DNA of 22,512 bases. It comes from Pseudomonadota bacterium (GTDB lineage Bacteria > Pseudomonadota > Gammaproteobacteria > Burkholderiales > Thiobacillaceae). Positions 8,066 to 14,924 of this stretch are shown here, in pieces (within the stretch, counting starts at the first letter, position 1; the number at the start of each line of letters is the position of its first letter). Under the pieces are notes generated by a model. It searched no databases and had not been told where the DNA came from. It saw only the letters and a program-made list of their open reading frames with translations. The position numbers and the translations under genes are program-made. The stretch covers positions 1 through 22,512 of the forward strand of contig JAUPLV010000013.1 of the NCBI GenBank assembly GCA_030836725.1, read 5' to 3'.

Positions 8066-8301
8066 ATCCAGCGCAAAAACTGCTGGTCGGTTTGATTCGC
8101 GTGTACCAGCTGGCGCTCTCGCCCTGGCTGGGCCGGCAGTGCCGCTACCTGCCGACCTGCTCGGAGTACGGCAAGGAAGCCATCGAAAAGCACGGTGCGC
8201 TCAAGGGCGGCTGGCTCGCCGCCAAACGCATCGGCCGCTGCCGCCCCGGCTGCAGCCACGGCTACGACCCGGTGCCTCCGGTCGATCCGCCCAGGCAGTA
8301 G
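8062..8301 (+). CDS. yidD: Membrane protein insertion efficiency factor YidD
   Basis: Small inner-membrane-associated protein (79 residues) thought to assist YidC-mediated insertion. The signature is clear: an amphipathic N-terminus (LLVGLIRVYQLALSPWLG), CRYLPTCSEYGKEAIEKHG and the C-terminal GYDPVP. The usual RCHP is here RCRPGC (Cys60, Cys64). The ATG at 8062 overlaps the GTPase stop (ATGA), so it is coupled to that gene. yidD normally lies between rnpA and yidC near the origin; here it is in an unusual position next to a metal GTPase. Confidence 0.92.
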   Translation: MNPAQKLLVGLIRVYQLALSPWLGRQCRYLPTCSEYGKEAIEKHGALKGGWLAAKRIGRCRPGCSHGYDPVPPVDPPRQ

Positions 8302-8304
8302 AAT
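8299..8304 (+). promoter_or_regulatory. Possible -10 element (TAGAAT) for the metal cluster
   Basis: TAGAAT overlaps the yidD stop codon and stands seven bases before the ATG at 8312. No good -35 is visible at 16-18 bases. If used, the transcript would start at or within a base or two of the start codon. Confidence 0.25.
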
Positions 8305-8311
8305 TCGACTC

Positions 8312-8602
8312 ATGCAATCGCGCCGCCTGCTTTCCTGGCTATTCGCGCTGACCCTGTTGTTCGGTCAGGCGGCGGCGTTCGCGCATGCGATAGGACACTC
8401 GCACAAGCACGATGCCGGGGCGCCCGAGCCGGTGTGCGAGGTGTGCGTGGCACAAGCCAGCTTCGGCGGTTCCGTCCCGGTTTCGGCATATACGCCTCCC
8501 GTTCAGGCGGCCTCTTGTCAGCAGCCGCCAGCCAGGGCGGAAGCTGCGCCGCCGCCCCGCTCGATTCGCGCCCCCGCCCGCGCGCCCCCCACTCCCGCCT
8601 GA
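8312..8602 (+). CDS. Small exported His/Cys protein (DUF2946-like)
   Basis: 96 residues. The N-terminus (LLSWLFALTLLFGQAAAFAHA) is a signal peptide or membrane anchor. After it come a histidine cluster HAIGHSHKHD (about 25-34) and CEVCVAQASFGG, the His plus CxxC arrangement I associate with the DUF2946 family of small metal- or copper-linked exported proteins; the family call is by recollection. The tail is Pro/Ala/Arg-rich and poorly ordered. No Shine-Dalgarno precedes the ATG at 8312. Its place directly before an outer-membrane protein and a metal-binding protein supports a metal role. A short hairpin at about 8620-8632 lies between it and the next gene. Confidence 0.65.
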   Translation: MQSRRLLSWLFALTLLFGQAAAFAHAIGHSHKHDAGAPEPVCEVCVAQASFGGSVPVSAYTPPVQAASCQQPPARAEAAPPPRSIRAPARAPPTPA

Positions 8603-8672
8603 ATCCGCCCTCACGTCGGCCACGCTCGCGGAGCGTCGCCGGCGGCGTTTTCATTGTCGATGGAGTCCACCC

Positions 8673-10007
8673 ATGTTACGTCCCTCCTTGCTGGCTGCCG
8701 CCCTGGCGGCAGCCTTCCCCGCCTTTGCCAACCCCGACCTCGACACCCTGCGCGCCGAACTGCAGGAGATGCGGGCCACGTATGAGGCGCGCATCCAGTC
8801 GCTGGAAGCGCGCCTGGAGCAAACCGCAGCCCGTGCGACGGAAACGGCGCCCCCCGAAAATCCCTCGCAAGCCTCGGCGGATTCCCGTTTCAATCCGGAT
8901 ATTTCGCTGATTCTGCAGGGCGGATACGCGCATCTCGACGACATCGGCGAGCGCCCTATCGGCGGCTTCCTGCCAGCCGGTCACGACCACGGCGCCGCCC
9001 GCGGTTTCTCGCTCGACCACACCGAACTGGCGATGTCGGCCAGCGTCGACCCGTATTTCAACGGCTACTTCAATCTGGCCCTGCTCGACGAGGCGGTGGA
9101 AATCGAGGAAGCCTGGGTCCAGACCAGCAGTCTCGGCAACGGCTTCTCGCTCAAGGGCGGGCGTTTCCTGTCCGGCCTCGGCTATCAGAACGAAAAACAC
9201 CCGCACGCCTGGGATTTCGCCGACAACAACCTGATGTACCGCGCACTGTTCGGCGAGGCCTACGGCAACGACGGCGTGCAGATGAAATGGGTGGCGCCGA
9301 CCGAGCTTTTCATGGAGTTCGGCGCCGAAGCGGGGCGCGGCGCGAATTTTCCCGGCACCGACCGCAACCAGAACGGCATCGGCAGCAGCGTCCTGTTCAG
9401 CCGCTTCGGCGGCGATCTCGGCATCTCGAACAGCTGGCGCGGCGGGCTGTCGTATCTCGCCGCCAAAGCCAGTGAGCGCGAGGGCGAGCTGGAAGACATC
9501 CTCGACGAGCATGCCGAAACCCTGTTTACGGGCACAAGCAAAACCTGGGTGGCTGACTTCGTCTGGAAGTGGGCGCCGGATGGCAACGCCCGCGAGCGCA
9601 GCTTCAGCTTCGCCGGTGAATACTTCCGGCGCAGCGAACGCGGCAGCCTGCTGTGCGAGAGCGCCACGCCCGACGGCGCATGCTTTGGCATGGAAGACGC
9701 CTACCGCTCGCGCCAGTCCGGCTTCTACGCGCAAGGCGTGTATCGGTTCATGCCGCGCTGGCGCACCGGTTACCGCTATGACCGGCTCGATCCGGGAACG
9801 GTCTATTTCGGCGGCAACAACGCCTACCTGATGGCATCGGAACACAAGCCGACACGGCATTCGCTGATGCTCGATTACTCACCCTCCGAGTTCTCGCGCC
9901 TGCGCCTGCAATATTCGAAGGACAGATCGATGCAGGACCTGAGCGAGAATCAGTGGTTCGTGCAGTACATTCACAGCCTGGGCGCGCACGGCGCCCATAA
10001 ATTCTGA
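8673..10007 (+). CDS. Outer-membrane beta-barrel (porin-like) protein of a metal cluster
   Basis: 444 residues. A signal peptide (cleavage probably after AFA, near residue 19) is followed by a short coiled coil (LDTLRAELQEMRATYEARIQ, 23-42 and on to about 53), a Pro/Ser/Ala linker, and then a barrel of alternating amphipathic strands (FNPDISLILQGGY, GFSLKGGRFLSGLGYQNEKH, GFYAQGVYRFMPRWRTGYRYDRLD). The protein ends in Phe, the usual BAM recognition signal. Histidines stand in GHDHG (H104, H106) and EKHPHAW (H176, H178). GGAG seven bases before the ATG at 8673 fixes the start. There is no TonB plug domain. It most resembles uncharacterised porins found beside zinc-uptake genes; passage of metal or metal chelates is inferred from context. 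Confidence 0.75.
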   Translation: MLRPSLLAAALAAAFPAFANPDLDTLRAELQEMRATYEARIQSLEARLEQTAARATETAPPENPSQASADSRFNPDISLILQGGYAHLDDIGERPIGGFLPAGHDHGAARGFSLDHTELAMSASVDPYFNGYFNLALLDEAVEIEEAWVQTSSLGNGFSLKGGRFLSGLGYQNEKHPHAWDFADNNLMYRALFGEAYGNDGVQMKWVAPTELFMEFGAEAGRGANFPGTDRNQNGIGSSVLFSRFGGDLGISNSWRGGLSYLAAKASEREGELEDILDEHAETLFTGTSKTWVADFVWKWAPDGNARERSFSFAGEYFRRSERGSLLCESATPDGACFGMEDAYRSRQSGFYAQGVYRFMPRWRTGYRYDRLDPGTVYFGGNNAYLMASEHKPTRHSLMLDYSPSEFSRLRLQYSKDRSMQDLSENQWFVQYIHSLGAHGAHKF

Positions 10008-10016
10008 GGCGGCGCC

Positions 10017-10910
10017 ATGAAACGATTGCTTGCCTCATTCCTCTTGTGGCTGCCCCTCTGCGCCCACGCCGGCTTGAACGTGTTTGCCTGCGAACCCGAA
10101 TGGGCGGCGCTGGCCCATGAAATCGGCGGCCTTGATGTCAGGGTGTATTCCGCCACCGCCGCCTTGCAGGATCCGCACCGCATCGAGGCGAAACCCAGCC
10201 TCATCGCGCAGATGCGGCGCGCCGACCTGCTCGTATGCACCGGTGCGGAGCTGGAAACCGGCTGGCTACCGGTACTGCTGCGCGAGGCTGGAAACGGCCG
10301 GGTGCAACCCGGTCGGCCGGGTTACTTCGAGGCGGCCCGCTGGGTGGCAATGATCGAACAACCCGCGTCAATCGACCGCTCGCAGGGCGATGTCCACGCC
10401 GCCGGCAACCCGCATATCCACACCGACCCGCGCAATATCGCCCGGGTCGGCACGGCGCTGGCAAAGCGCATGGCCGAACTCGACCCGGATTCCGCCGCCG
10501 CCTACCAGGCCCGCTGGAAGGACTTTTCCGCGCGCTGGAACGCGGCGATCGCCCGCTGGGAAGTGCGCGCGGTGCCGTTGCGGAATATGCCGGTCGCGGT
10601 GCAGCACAGGTCTTTCAGCTATCTGCTGGCCTGGCTGGGAGTGACCGAAGTCGCCGTACTCGAGCCCAAACCCGGGGTCGAACCCTCGGTCGCCCATCTG
10701 GCACGGGTGGCCGCGCAGTTGCGGACCACGCCTGCCCGCGCGGTGCTGCGCGCCGTGTACCAGAGCCCGCGCCCGGCCAACTGGCTTGCCGATCGCGCCG
10801 GCATTCCGGCGCTGGCGCTGCCCTACACCGTGGGCGGCAACGCGCGCGCGGCGGATCTGTTCGGCCTGTTTGACGACACGCTTGACCTGTTGCTGAAAAC
10901 CGCGCCATGA
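10017..10910 (+). CDS. Metal ABC transporter substrate-binding protein (ZnuA-like)
   Basis: Cluster 9 (cluster A-I) periplasmic metal-binding protein, 297 residues, with a Sec signal (MKRLLASFLLWLPLCAHA). Candidate metal ligands at family positions: His54 in QDPHRIEAKPS, His133 (or His135) in GNPHIHTDPRN, His197 in VQHRSFSYLLAWLG, and an acidic residue near the C-terminus (D280 or D286/287). The third motif reads QHRSF rather than the usual HDAF/HxxF. The His-rich loop typical of ZnuA is absent, so zinc versus manganese cannot be decided from sequence. GAGG seven bases before the ATG at 10017, overlapping the upstream stop, supports the start. The next gene overlaps by 4 nt. Confidence 0.85.
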   Translation: MKRLLASFLLWLPLCAHAGLNVFACEPEWAALAHEIGGLDVRVYSATAALQDPHRIEAKPSLIAQMRRADLLVCTGAELETGWLPVLLREAGNGRVQPGRPGYFEAARWVAMIEQPASIDRSQGDVHAAGNPHIHTDPRNIARVGTALAKRMAELDPDSAAAYQARWKDFSARWNAAIARWEVRAVPLRNMPVAVQHRSFSYLLAWLGVTEVAVLEPKPGVEPSVAHLARVAAQLRTTPARAVLRAVYQSPRPANWLADRAGIPALALPYTVGGNARAADLFGLFDDTLDLLLKTAP

Positions 10911-11680
10911 ACCCCGCCGCATTCGATCCAACCCTGCTGTTGTGGCCGTTCATCGCCGGCCTGCTGGTGCTGGCCACCCACGTTCCGCTGGGACGCCGGA
11001 TTCTGGCGCGCGGCATCATTTTTCTCGACCTGGCGGTGGCGCAACTTGCCGTGCTCGGCGTGGTCGCGGCCCATGCGCTGGGGTTCGCCGACTCCGGCGG
11101 GGGAACCCAGCTGGCCGCAGCCGCGGCCGCGCTGGCCGGCGCCGCGGCGCTGGCGGAATGCGAGCGGCGCTGGCCGGATATCCAGGAAGCCCTGATCGGC
11201 TCCACCTTCGTGGTGGCGGCGAGCGCGGCCGTGCTGCTGCTGGCGGGCGATCCGCACGGCGGCGAGCATCTGTCGGCCTTGCTGAGCGGGCAGATATTGT
11301 GGGCTAGCCCCAGCGAGGTCATGGCGATCGGCTCGCTGTATGCGCCGTTGCTGGCGCTGTGGGCATGGCGTGGCGTCCGCCTCGGCACGCGGGGTTTTTA
11401 TCTGCTGTTTGCGCTGGCCATCACCGCCTCGGTGCAGCTGGTCGGCGTCTATCTGGTATTCGCAAGCCTGATTCTGCCGGCGCTGGCGGTGCGGAGGATG
11501 CCGGAACGCGCGGGATTCCTCGCTGGCTGGGGGCTGGGTGCACTCGCGTTCGCGGCGGGACTGGCCGCCTCCGCGCGCTTCGACTGGCCGGCGGGTCCGG
11601 CCATCGTCATCGCGCTGGCCGTCATGGCCCTGCTTGCCAGTCGCGTGCCATGGGTTGCCGTTATTGGCCAGCAGCGCTAG
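10907..11680 (+). CDS. Metal ABC transporter permease (ZnuB-like, ABC-3 family)
   Basis: 257-residue polytopic inner-membrane protein with about eight hydrophobic segments. Family landmarks are DLAVAQLAVLG (about 41-51), LSGQILWASPSEVM (the segment before the coupling region) and VQLVGVYLVFASLILPALAVR, the most conserved stretch of zinc/manganese permeases. It overlaps the binding-protein gene as ATGA, so the two are co-translated. No ATP-binding subunit follows, precedes, or lies anywhere else in the window. No obvious terminator follows; 42 bases separate it from the next gene. Confidence 0.88.
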   Translation: MNPAAFDPTLLLWPFIAGLLVLATHVPLGRRILARGIIFLDLAVAQLAVLGVVAAHALGFADSGGGTQLAAAAAALAGAAALAECERRWPDIQEALIGSTFVVAASAAVLLLAGDPHGGEHLSALLSGQILWASPSEVMAIGSLYAPLLALWAWRGVRLGTRGFYLLFALAITASVQLVGVYLVFASLILPALAVRRMPERAGFLAGWGLGALAFAAGLAASARFDWPAGPAIVIALAVMALLASRVPWVAVIGQQR

Positions 11681-11710
11681 TATTCGCCACCGCAAACCAG
11701 TTTTTGTGCT

Positions 11711-11716
11711 TATATT
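11711..11716 (+). promoter_or_regulatory. Possible -10 element (TATATT) before the STAS-like gene
   Basis: TATATT lies six bases before the GTG start at 11723, within the most AT-rich patch of the region. There is no matching -35 and no Shine-Dalgarno, so a near-leaderless transcript is possible. Confidence 0.3.
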
Positions 11717-11722
11717 TCTTCT

Positions 11723-12832
11723 GTGGCTTTATCTTTCTTCAAAAAAAGCAAGGACAAGACACCGGCCCCGGCTCCAAAGCCCGCGGCTGAGGAGCATATT
11801 GAGCCGGCAACCCTGATGACCCTGGGGACGAACCTGCCGGGCGGCGGCATCGTGGTGGAAGAAAGCAGCGGCGCGCCCGAATCGCCGGTGGACGAAGCAG
11901 CCATTCTGTATGCCAGCAACCAGCCCGACATGGCCGAAAGCCTGTTGCGGACCCATCTGGCAACGGGCGACCTCCGCGCCTGGCACATGCTGTTCGACCT
12001 TTACGCCATTCAGAACCGCGAAAAGGAATTCGAGCAACTGGCGCTGGATTACGCCAGACGCTTTGAAAGCTCGCCGCCCGTCTGGAAAAAAATCGGGGGC
12101 AACGGCGCTTCCAGCAAACCCCAGCAAGCACAAGCCGCAAGCCTCGAATTGCCCGGCCTGTTGAACAAGAGCACGGTAGCCACCCTGCGAGATGGCATCG
12201 CCGCCGCCGCCAGGAATGCCGTAGTACGGATCGACTTCTCGCGCATCGAAATGGCCGACGAAGCGGGCGCGGACGAGTGCGCGCAAGTCCTGAGTTCGGC
12301 GCGCAAAGCCAGGCGCAAGTTGCAGGTTAGCGGCGTCGACCGACTCATCGCCCTGCTACAGGACCTCAATCGCGCCACCCACAGCCGGGCTGCGCATTGG
12401 CTGCTGCTGCTGGAGCTATATCAAACGCTCGGCCAGCAGGAGCTGTTTGATGACCTGGCTGTGGACTACGCTGTGCGTTTCGAGGTGTCGCCCCCTTCCT
12501 GGAGCGAGGTGCAGGCGGCCGAGGTGGTGCAGGCCCAACCCGCCGAACCCGAGGACGACAGCCTGCGCCTGACCGGAGAAATAGCCCCGGACAACGGCGC
12601 ACTGAAACAATTCAGCAGCTATGCCGCCTCCCACAGCACAATCCTGGTCGACCTGTCGCAAGTCACCCGCGTCGATTACTCCAGTGTCGGCCAGCTGCTC
12701 GGCGTGCTCATGGAGAGCCTGGGCAGCGGCAAGAGCGTAACGCTGCGCGGCCACAATGCACTCATCCACGAACTATTCCGCGTCATGGGCATCGACCAGC
12801 TGGCGCAACTGATCCCCCACCACCCCTGCTAA
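11723..12832 (+). CDS. Duplicated helical/STAS-like domain protein
   Basis: 369 residues, cytoplasmic (no signal, no membrane segment). A Lys/Pro-rich N-terminus (1-22) is followed by a helical unit (about 57-121), a STAS-like unit (about 141-216; VVRIDFSRIEMADEAGADEC), a second helical unit (about 224-260) and a second STAS-like unit (about 281-369; ILVDLSQVTRVDYSSVGQLLG, then ALIHELFRVMGIDQLAQLI). The two helical units align by eye (AWHMLFDLY...FESSPPVW, 87-121; HWLLLLELY...FEVSPPSW, 225-260), so the protein is an internal duplication. STAS domains act in anti-sigma antagonism and lipid-asymmetry systems; which applies here is unknown. The start is GTG at 11723 with no ribosome site. It lies upstream of hslV. 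Confidence 0.8.
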   Translation: MALSFFKKSKDKTPAPAPKPAAEEHIEPATLMTLGTNLPGGGIVVEESSGAPESPVDEAAILYASNQPDMAESLLRTHLATGDLRAWHMLFDLYAIQNREKEFEQLALDYARRFESSPPVWKKIGGNGASSKPQQAQAASLELPGLLNKSTVATLRDGIAAAARNAVVRIDFSRIEMADEAGADECAQVLSSARKARRKLQVSGVDRLIALLQDLNRATHSRAAHWLLLLELYQTLGQQELFDDLAVDYAVRFEVSPPSWSEVQAAEVVQAQPAEPEDDSLRLTGEIAPDNGALKQFSSYAASHSTILVDLSQVTRVDYSSVGQLLGVLMESLGSGKSVTLRGHNALIHELFRVMGIDQLAQLIPHHPC

Positions 12833-12912
12833 AACCCGCACAGGCCCACAGGCCGCGGGGCTCGACTTGCGCGTCCATGCAGGGCGCCACCCGTCCCGAT
12901 CCGGGCGTCATT

Positions 12913-12918
12913 TATAAT
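12913..12918 (+). promoter_or_regulatory. Consensus -10 element (TATAAT) for hslVU
   Basis: A perfect TATAAT six bases before the hslV ATG. No recognisable -35 stands 16-18 bases upstream and no Shine-Dalgarno lies between it and the start. Transcription from it would begin at about the A of the start codon, giving a leaderless hslV message. Use of a sigma-32 promoter, usual for hslVU in E. coli, is not evident. Confidence 0.45.
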
Positions 12919-12924
12919 CGACCC

Positions 12925-13470
12925 ATGGAACAATATCGCGGCACCACCATTCTTTCCGTTCGTCGCGGCCATGAGGTCGCCCTCGGCGGCGACGGCCAGG
13001 TCACGCTCGGCAACATCGTCATCAAATCGACCGCACGCAAGGTTCGGCGCCTGTATCAGGAAAAAGTGCTGGCCGGATTCGCCGGCGGCACCGCCGACGC
13101 CTTCACCCTGTTCGAACGCTTCGAGGCCAAGCTCGACAAGCACTCCGGACATCTGCTTAGAAGCGCGGTCGAACTCGCCAAGGACTGGCGCACCGACCGC
13201 ATGCTGCGACGGCTCGAAGCCATGCTGGCGGTGGCCGATCGCGAGTACTCACTGATCATCACCGGCAACGGCGACGTGCTCGAACCCGAACTCGGCATTG
13301 CCGCCATCGGCTCCGGCGGCGCCTTCGCCCAGTCCGCCGCCCGCGCGCTCCTGGAAAACACCGACCTGTCGCCGCTTGAAATCGTCAAGAAGAGCCTCAC
13401 CATTGCGGGTGACATCTGCATTTACTCGAACCAGAATCATGTGATCGAGGAATTAGGGGCTGGGGGCTAG
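12925..13470 (+). CDS. hslV: HslV protease subunit (ClpQ)
   Basis: Threonine protease of the HslVU (ClpQY) complex; 181 residues. A six-residue propeptide MEQYRG precedes the mature N-terminal Thr (T7). Taking T7 as Thr1, Asp17 and Lys33 fall on D23 (GGDG) and K39 (TARKVRR), so the active site is intact. GFAGGTADAFTLFE, AKDWRTDRMLR and LIITGNGDVLEPE are the family's usual blocks. The ATG at 12925 matches the beta-proteobacterial start. The last residues (EELGAGG) and the TAG stop are encoded by a G-rich heptamer repeat that begins in the gene (see 13446-13484), so the native C-terminus seems to have been replaced by repeat-encoded residues. Confidence 0.96.
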   Translation: MEQYRGTTILSVRRGHEVALGGDGQVTLGNIVIKSTARKVRRLYQEKVLAGFAGGTADAFTLFERFEAKLDKHSGHLLRSAVELAKDWRTDRMLRRLEAMLAVADREYSLIITGNGDVLEPELGIAAIGSGGAFAQSAARALLENTDLSPLEIVKKSLTIAGDICIYSNQNHVIEELGAGG

Positions 13471-13484
13471 GAATTAGGGGAGGT
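13446..13484 (+). repeat. G-rich heptamer array, left arm, overlapping the hslV 3' end
   Basis: Consecutive heptamers TTAGGGG (13453-13459), CTGGGGG (13460-13466), CTAGGAA (13467-13473) and TTAGGGG (13474-13480), preceded by a degenerate CGAGGAA and followed by AGGT; consensus YTAGGRR. The hslV stop TAG (13468-13470) is inside the third. The arm is the reverse-complement partner of 13512-13550. Four G-runs could form a quadruplex on the plus strand. Confidence 0.85.
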
Positions 13485-13511
13485 GCGGCCTCTTTAAAAA
13501 ACCGCGCAGCG

Positions 13512-13550
13512 ACCTCCCCTAGCCCCTAATTCCTAACTCCTAGCCCCTAA
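13512..13550 (-). repeat. G-rich heptamer array, right arm, abutting hslU
   Basis: On the plus strand after ACCT come five exact heptamers: CCCCTAG (13516), CCCCTAA (13523), TTCCTAA (13530), CTCCTAG (13537), CCCCTAA (ending 13550). Read on the minus strand these are YTAGGRR units like the left arm. The stretch 13512-13520 is the exact reverse complement of 13476-13484. The spacer 13485-13511 holds a smaller GCGG/CCGC inverted pair. The array ends two bases before the hslU ATG and occupies the place of its ribosome-binding site. Confidence 0.85.
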
Positions 13551-13552
13551 AA

Positions 13553-14875
13553 ATGACCCCCAAAGAAATCGTCCACGAACTCGACAAACACATCGTCGGC
13601 CAGGCCGCCGCCAAGCGCGCGGTAGCGGTCGCCCTGCGCAACCGCTGGCGGCGCCAGCAGGTGAGCGAGCCGCTGCGCCAGGAAATCACGCCGAAGAACA
13701 TCCTGATGATCGGCCCCACCGGGGTTGGCAAGACCGAGATCGCGCGGCGTCTGGCGCGGCTCGCCAACGCGCCGTTCATCAAGATCGAGGCGACCAAGTT
13801 CACCGAAGTCGGCTATGTCGGGCGCGACGTCGACACCATCATCCGCGACCTGATGGAAACCGCGGTCAAGCAGATGCGCGAACAGGCCGCCGCCAAGGTG
13901 CGGTTCCGCGCCGAGGAGGCCGCCGAGGAACGCGTCCTCGATGCACTCGTGCCGCCGCCGCGTAACCCTGGTTTCGGCGAAGCCGAGCCCGCGCGCGAGG
14001 AAGGCGCGGCACGCCAGCGGTTCCGCAAGATGCTGCGCGAAGGCGCGCTCGACGACAAGGAAATCGAGATCGAACTCGCCGCGATCAGCCCCAGCATGGA
14101 AATATTCACCCCGCCCGGGATGGAGGACCTGTCCCAGCAATTGCAGGGCATGTTCGCCAACCTCGGGCAAAGCCGCCGGCAGCCGCGCAAACTCAAGGTG
14201 CGCGAGGCGTTCAAGCTGCTGATCGAGGAAGAGGCCGGGCGGCTGATCAACGACGATGAAACCAAACAGCAGGCGCTCGAAGCAGTCGAACAGAACGGCA
14301 TCGTTTTTCTTGACGAGATCGACAAGATCGCCACCCGCAGCGACGCCCACGGCAGCGACGTGTCGCGCCAGGGCGTGCAGCGCGACCTGCTGCCGCTGAT
14401 CGAGGGCACCACTGTCTCGACCAAGTACGGCATGGTGAAGACCGACCACATCCTGTTCATCGCCAGCGGCGCCTTCCACCTGTCCAGGCCGTCCGACCTC
14501 ATCCCCGAACTGCAGGGGCGCCTGCCGATCCGTGTCGAATTGCAGGCACTCTCCGTTGAGGATTTCAAGCAGATTCTGACCTCCACCGACGCCTGCCTGA
14601 CGCGCCAGTACGAGGCGCTGCTGGGCACCGAGGGCGTGACGCTGAAATTCACCGATGACGGCATCCGCCGCATCGCCGAGATTGCCTTCGAGGTCAACGA
14701 ACGCACCGAAAACATCGGTGCACGCCGGCTGCACACGGTGATGGAAAAGCTGCTGGAAGATATCTCATTCGATGCCGGGAACGTCACCGGCGAACACGTG
14801 GTCGATGCCGACGCGGTCACCACGCGGCTGGCCGCACTGGCCGCGCGCGAAGACCTGGCGCGTTACGTCCTGTAA
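13553..14875 (+). CDS. hslU: HslU ATPase/unfoldase subunit (ClpY)
   Basis: AAA+ unfoldase of the HslVU protease; 440 residues, normal length. The N-terminus MTPKEIVHELDKHIVGQ is typical. Walker A is GPTGVGKT (54-61), the pore loop GYVG (87-90), the I-domain about 105-235, Walker B IVFLDEID (250-257) and sensor 2 ENIGARRL (386-393). The C-terminus ends DLARYVL, the tail that inserts between HslV subunits. It starts at ATG 13553 with no Shine-Dalgarno, because the upstream bases are the C-rich repeat arm. It is expected to be co-transcribed with hslV, 82 nt apart, across a potential large hairpin. Confidence 0.97.
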   Translation: MTPKEIVHELDKHIVGQAAAKRAVAVALRNRWRRQQVSEPLRQEITPKNILMIGPTGVGKTEIARRLARLANAPFIKIEATKFTEVGYVGRDVDTIIRDLMETAVKQMREQAAAKVRFRAEEAAEERVLDALVPPPRNPGFGEAEPAREEGAARQRFRKMLREGALDDKEIEIELAAISPSMEIFTPPGMEDLSQQLQGMFANLGQSRRQPRKLKVREAFKLLIEEEAGRLINDDETKQQALEAVEQNGIVFLDEIDKIATRSDAHGSDVSRQGVQRDLLPLIEGTTVSTKYGMVKTDHILFIASGAFHLSRPSDLIPELQGRLPIRVELQALSVEDFKQILTSTDACLTRQYEALLGTEGVTLKFTDDGIRRIAEIAFEVNERTENIGARRLHTVMEKLLEDISFDAGNVTGEHVVDADAVTTRLAALAAREDLARYVL

Positions 14876-14924
14876 ACCCGCGCTCTAGCGATTTCCCACT
14901 GCCCTGTCACTTTAAAGCTGTTTT

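Noticed and set aside
8676..9860. 394-codon minus-strand frame opposite the barrel gene
   Set aside because: Composition is typical antisense (Ala/Val/Arg/His); no start signal; the plus-strand product has a signal peptide and terminal Phe.
13446..13550. CRISPR-like array
   Set aside because: Units are seven bases long, contiguous, with no spacers, and no cas gene is nearby.
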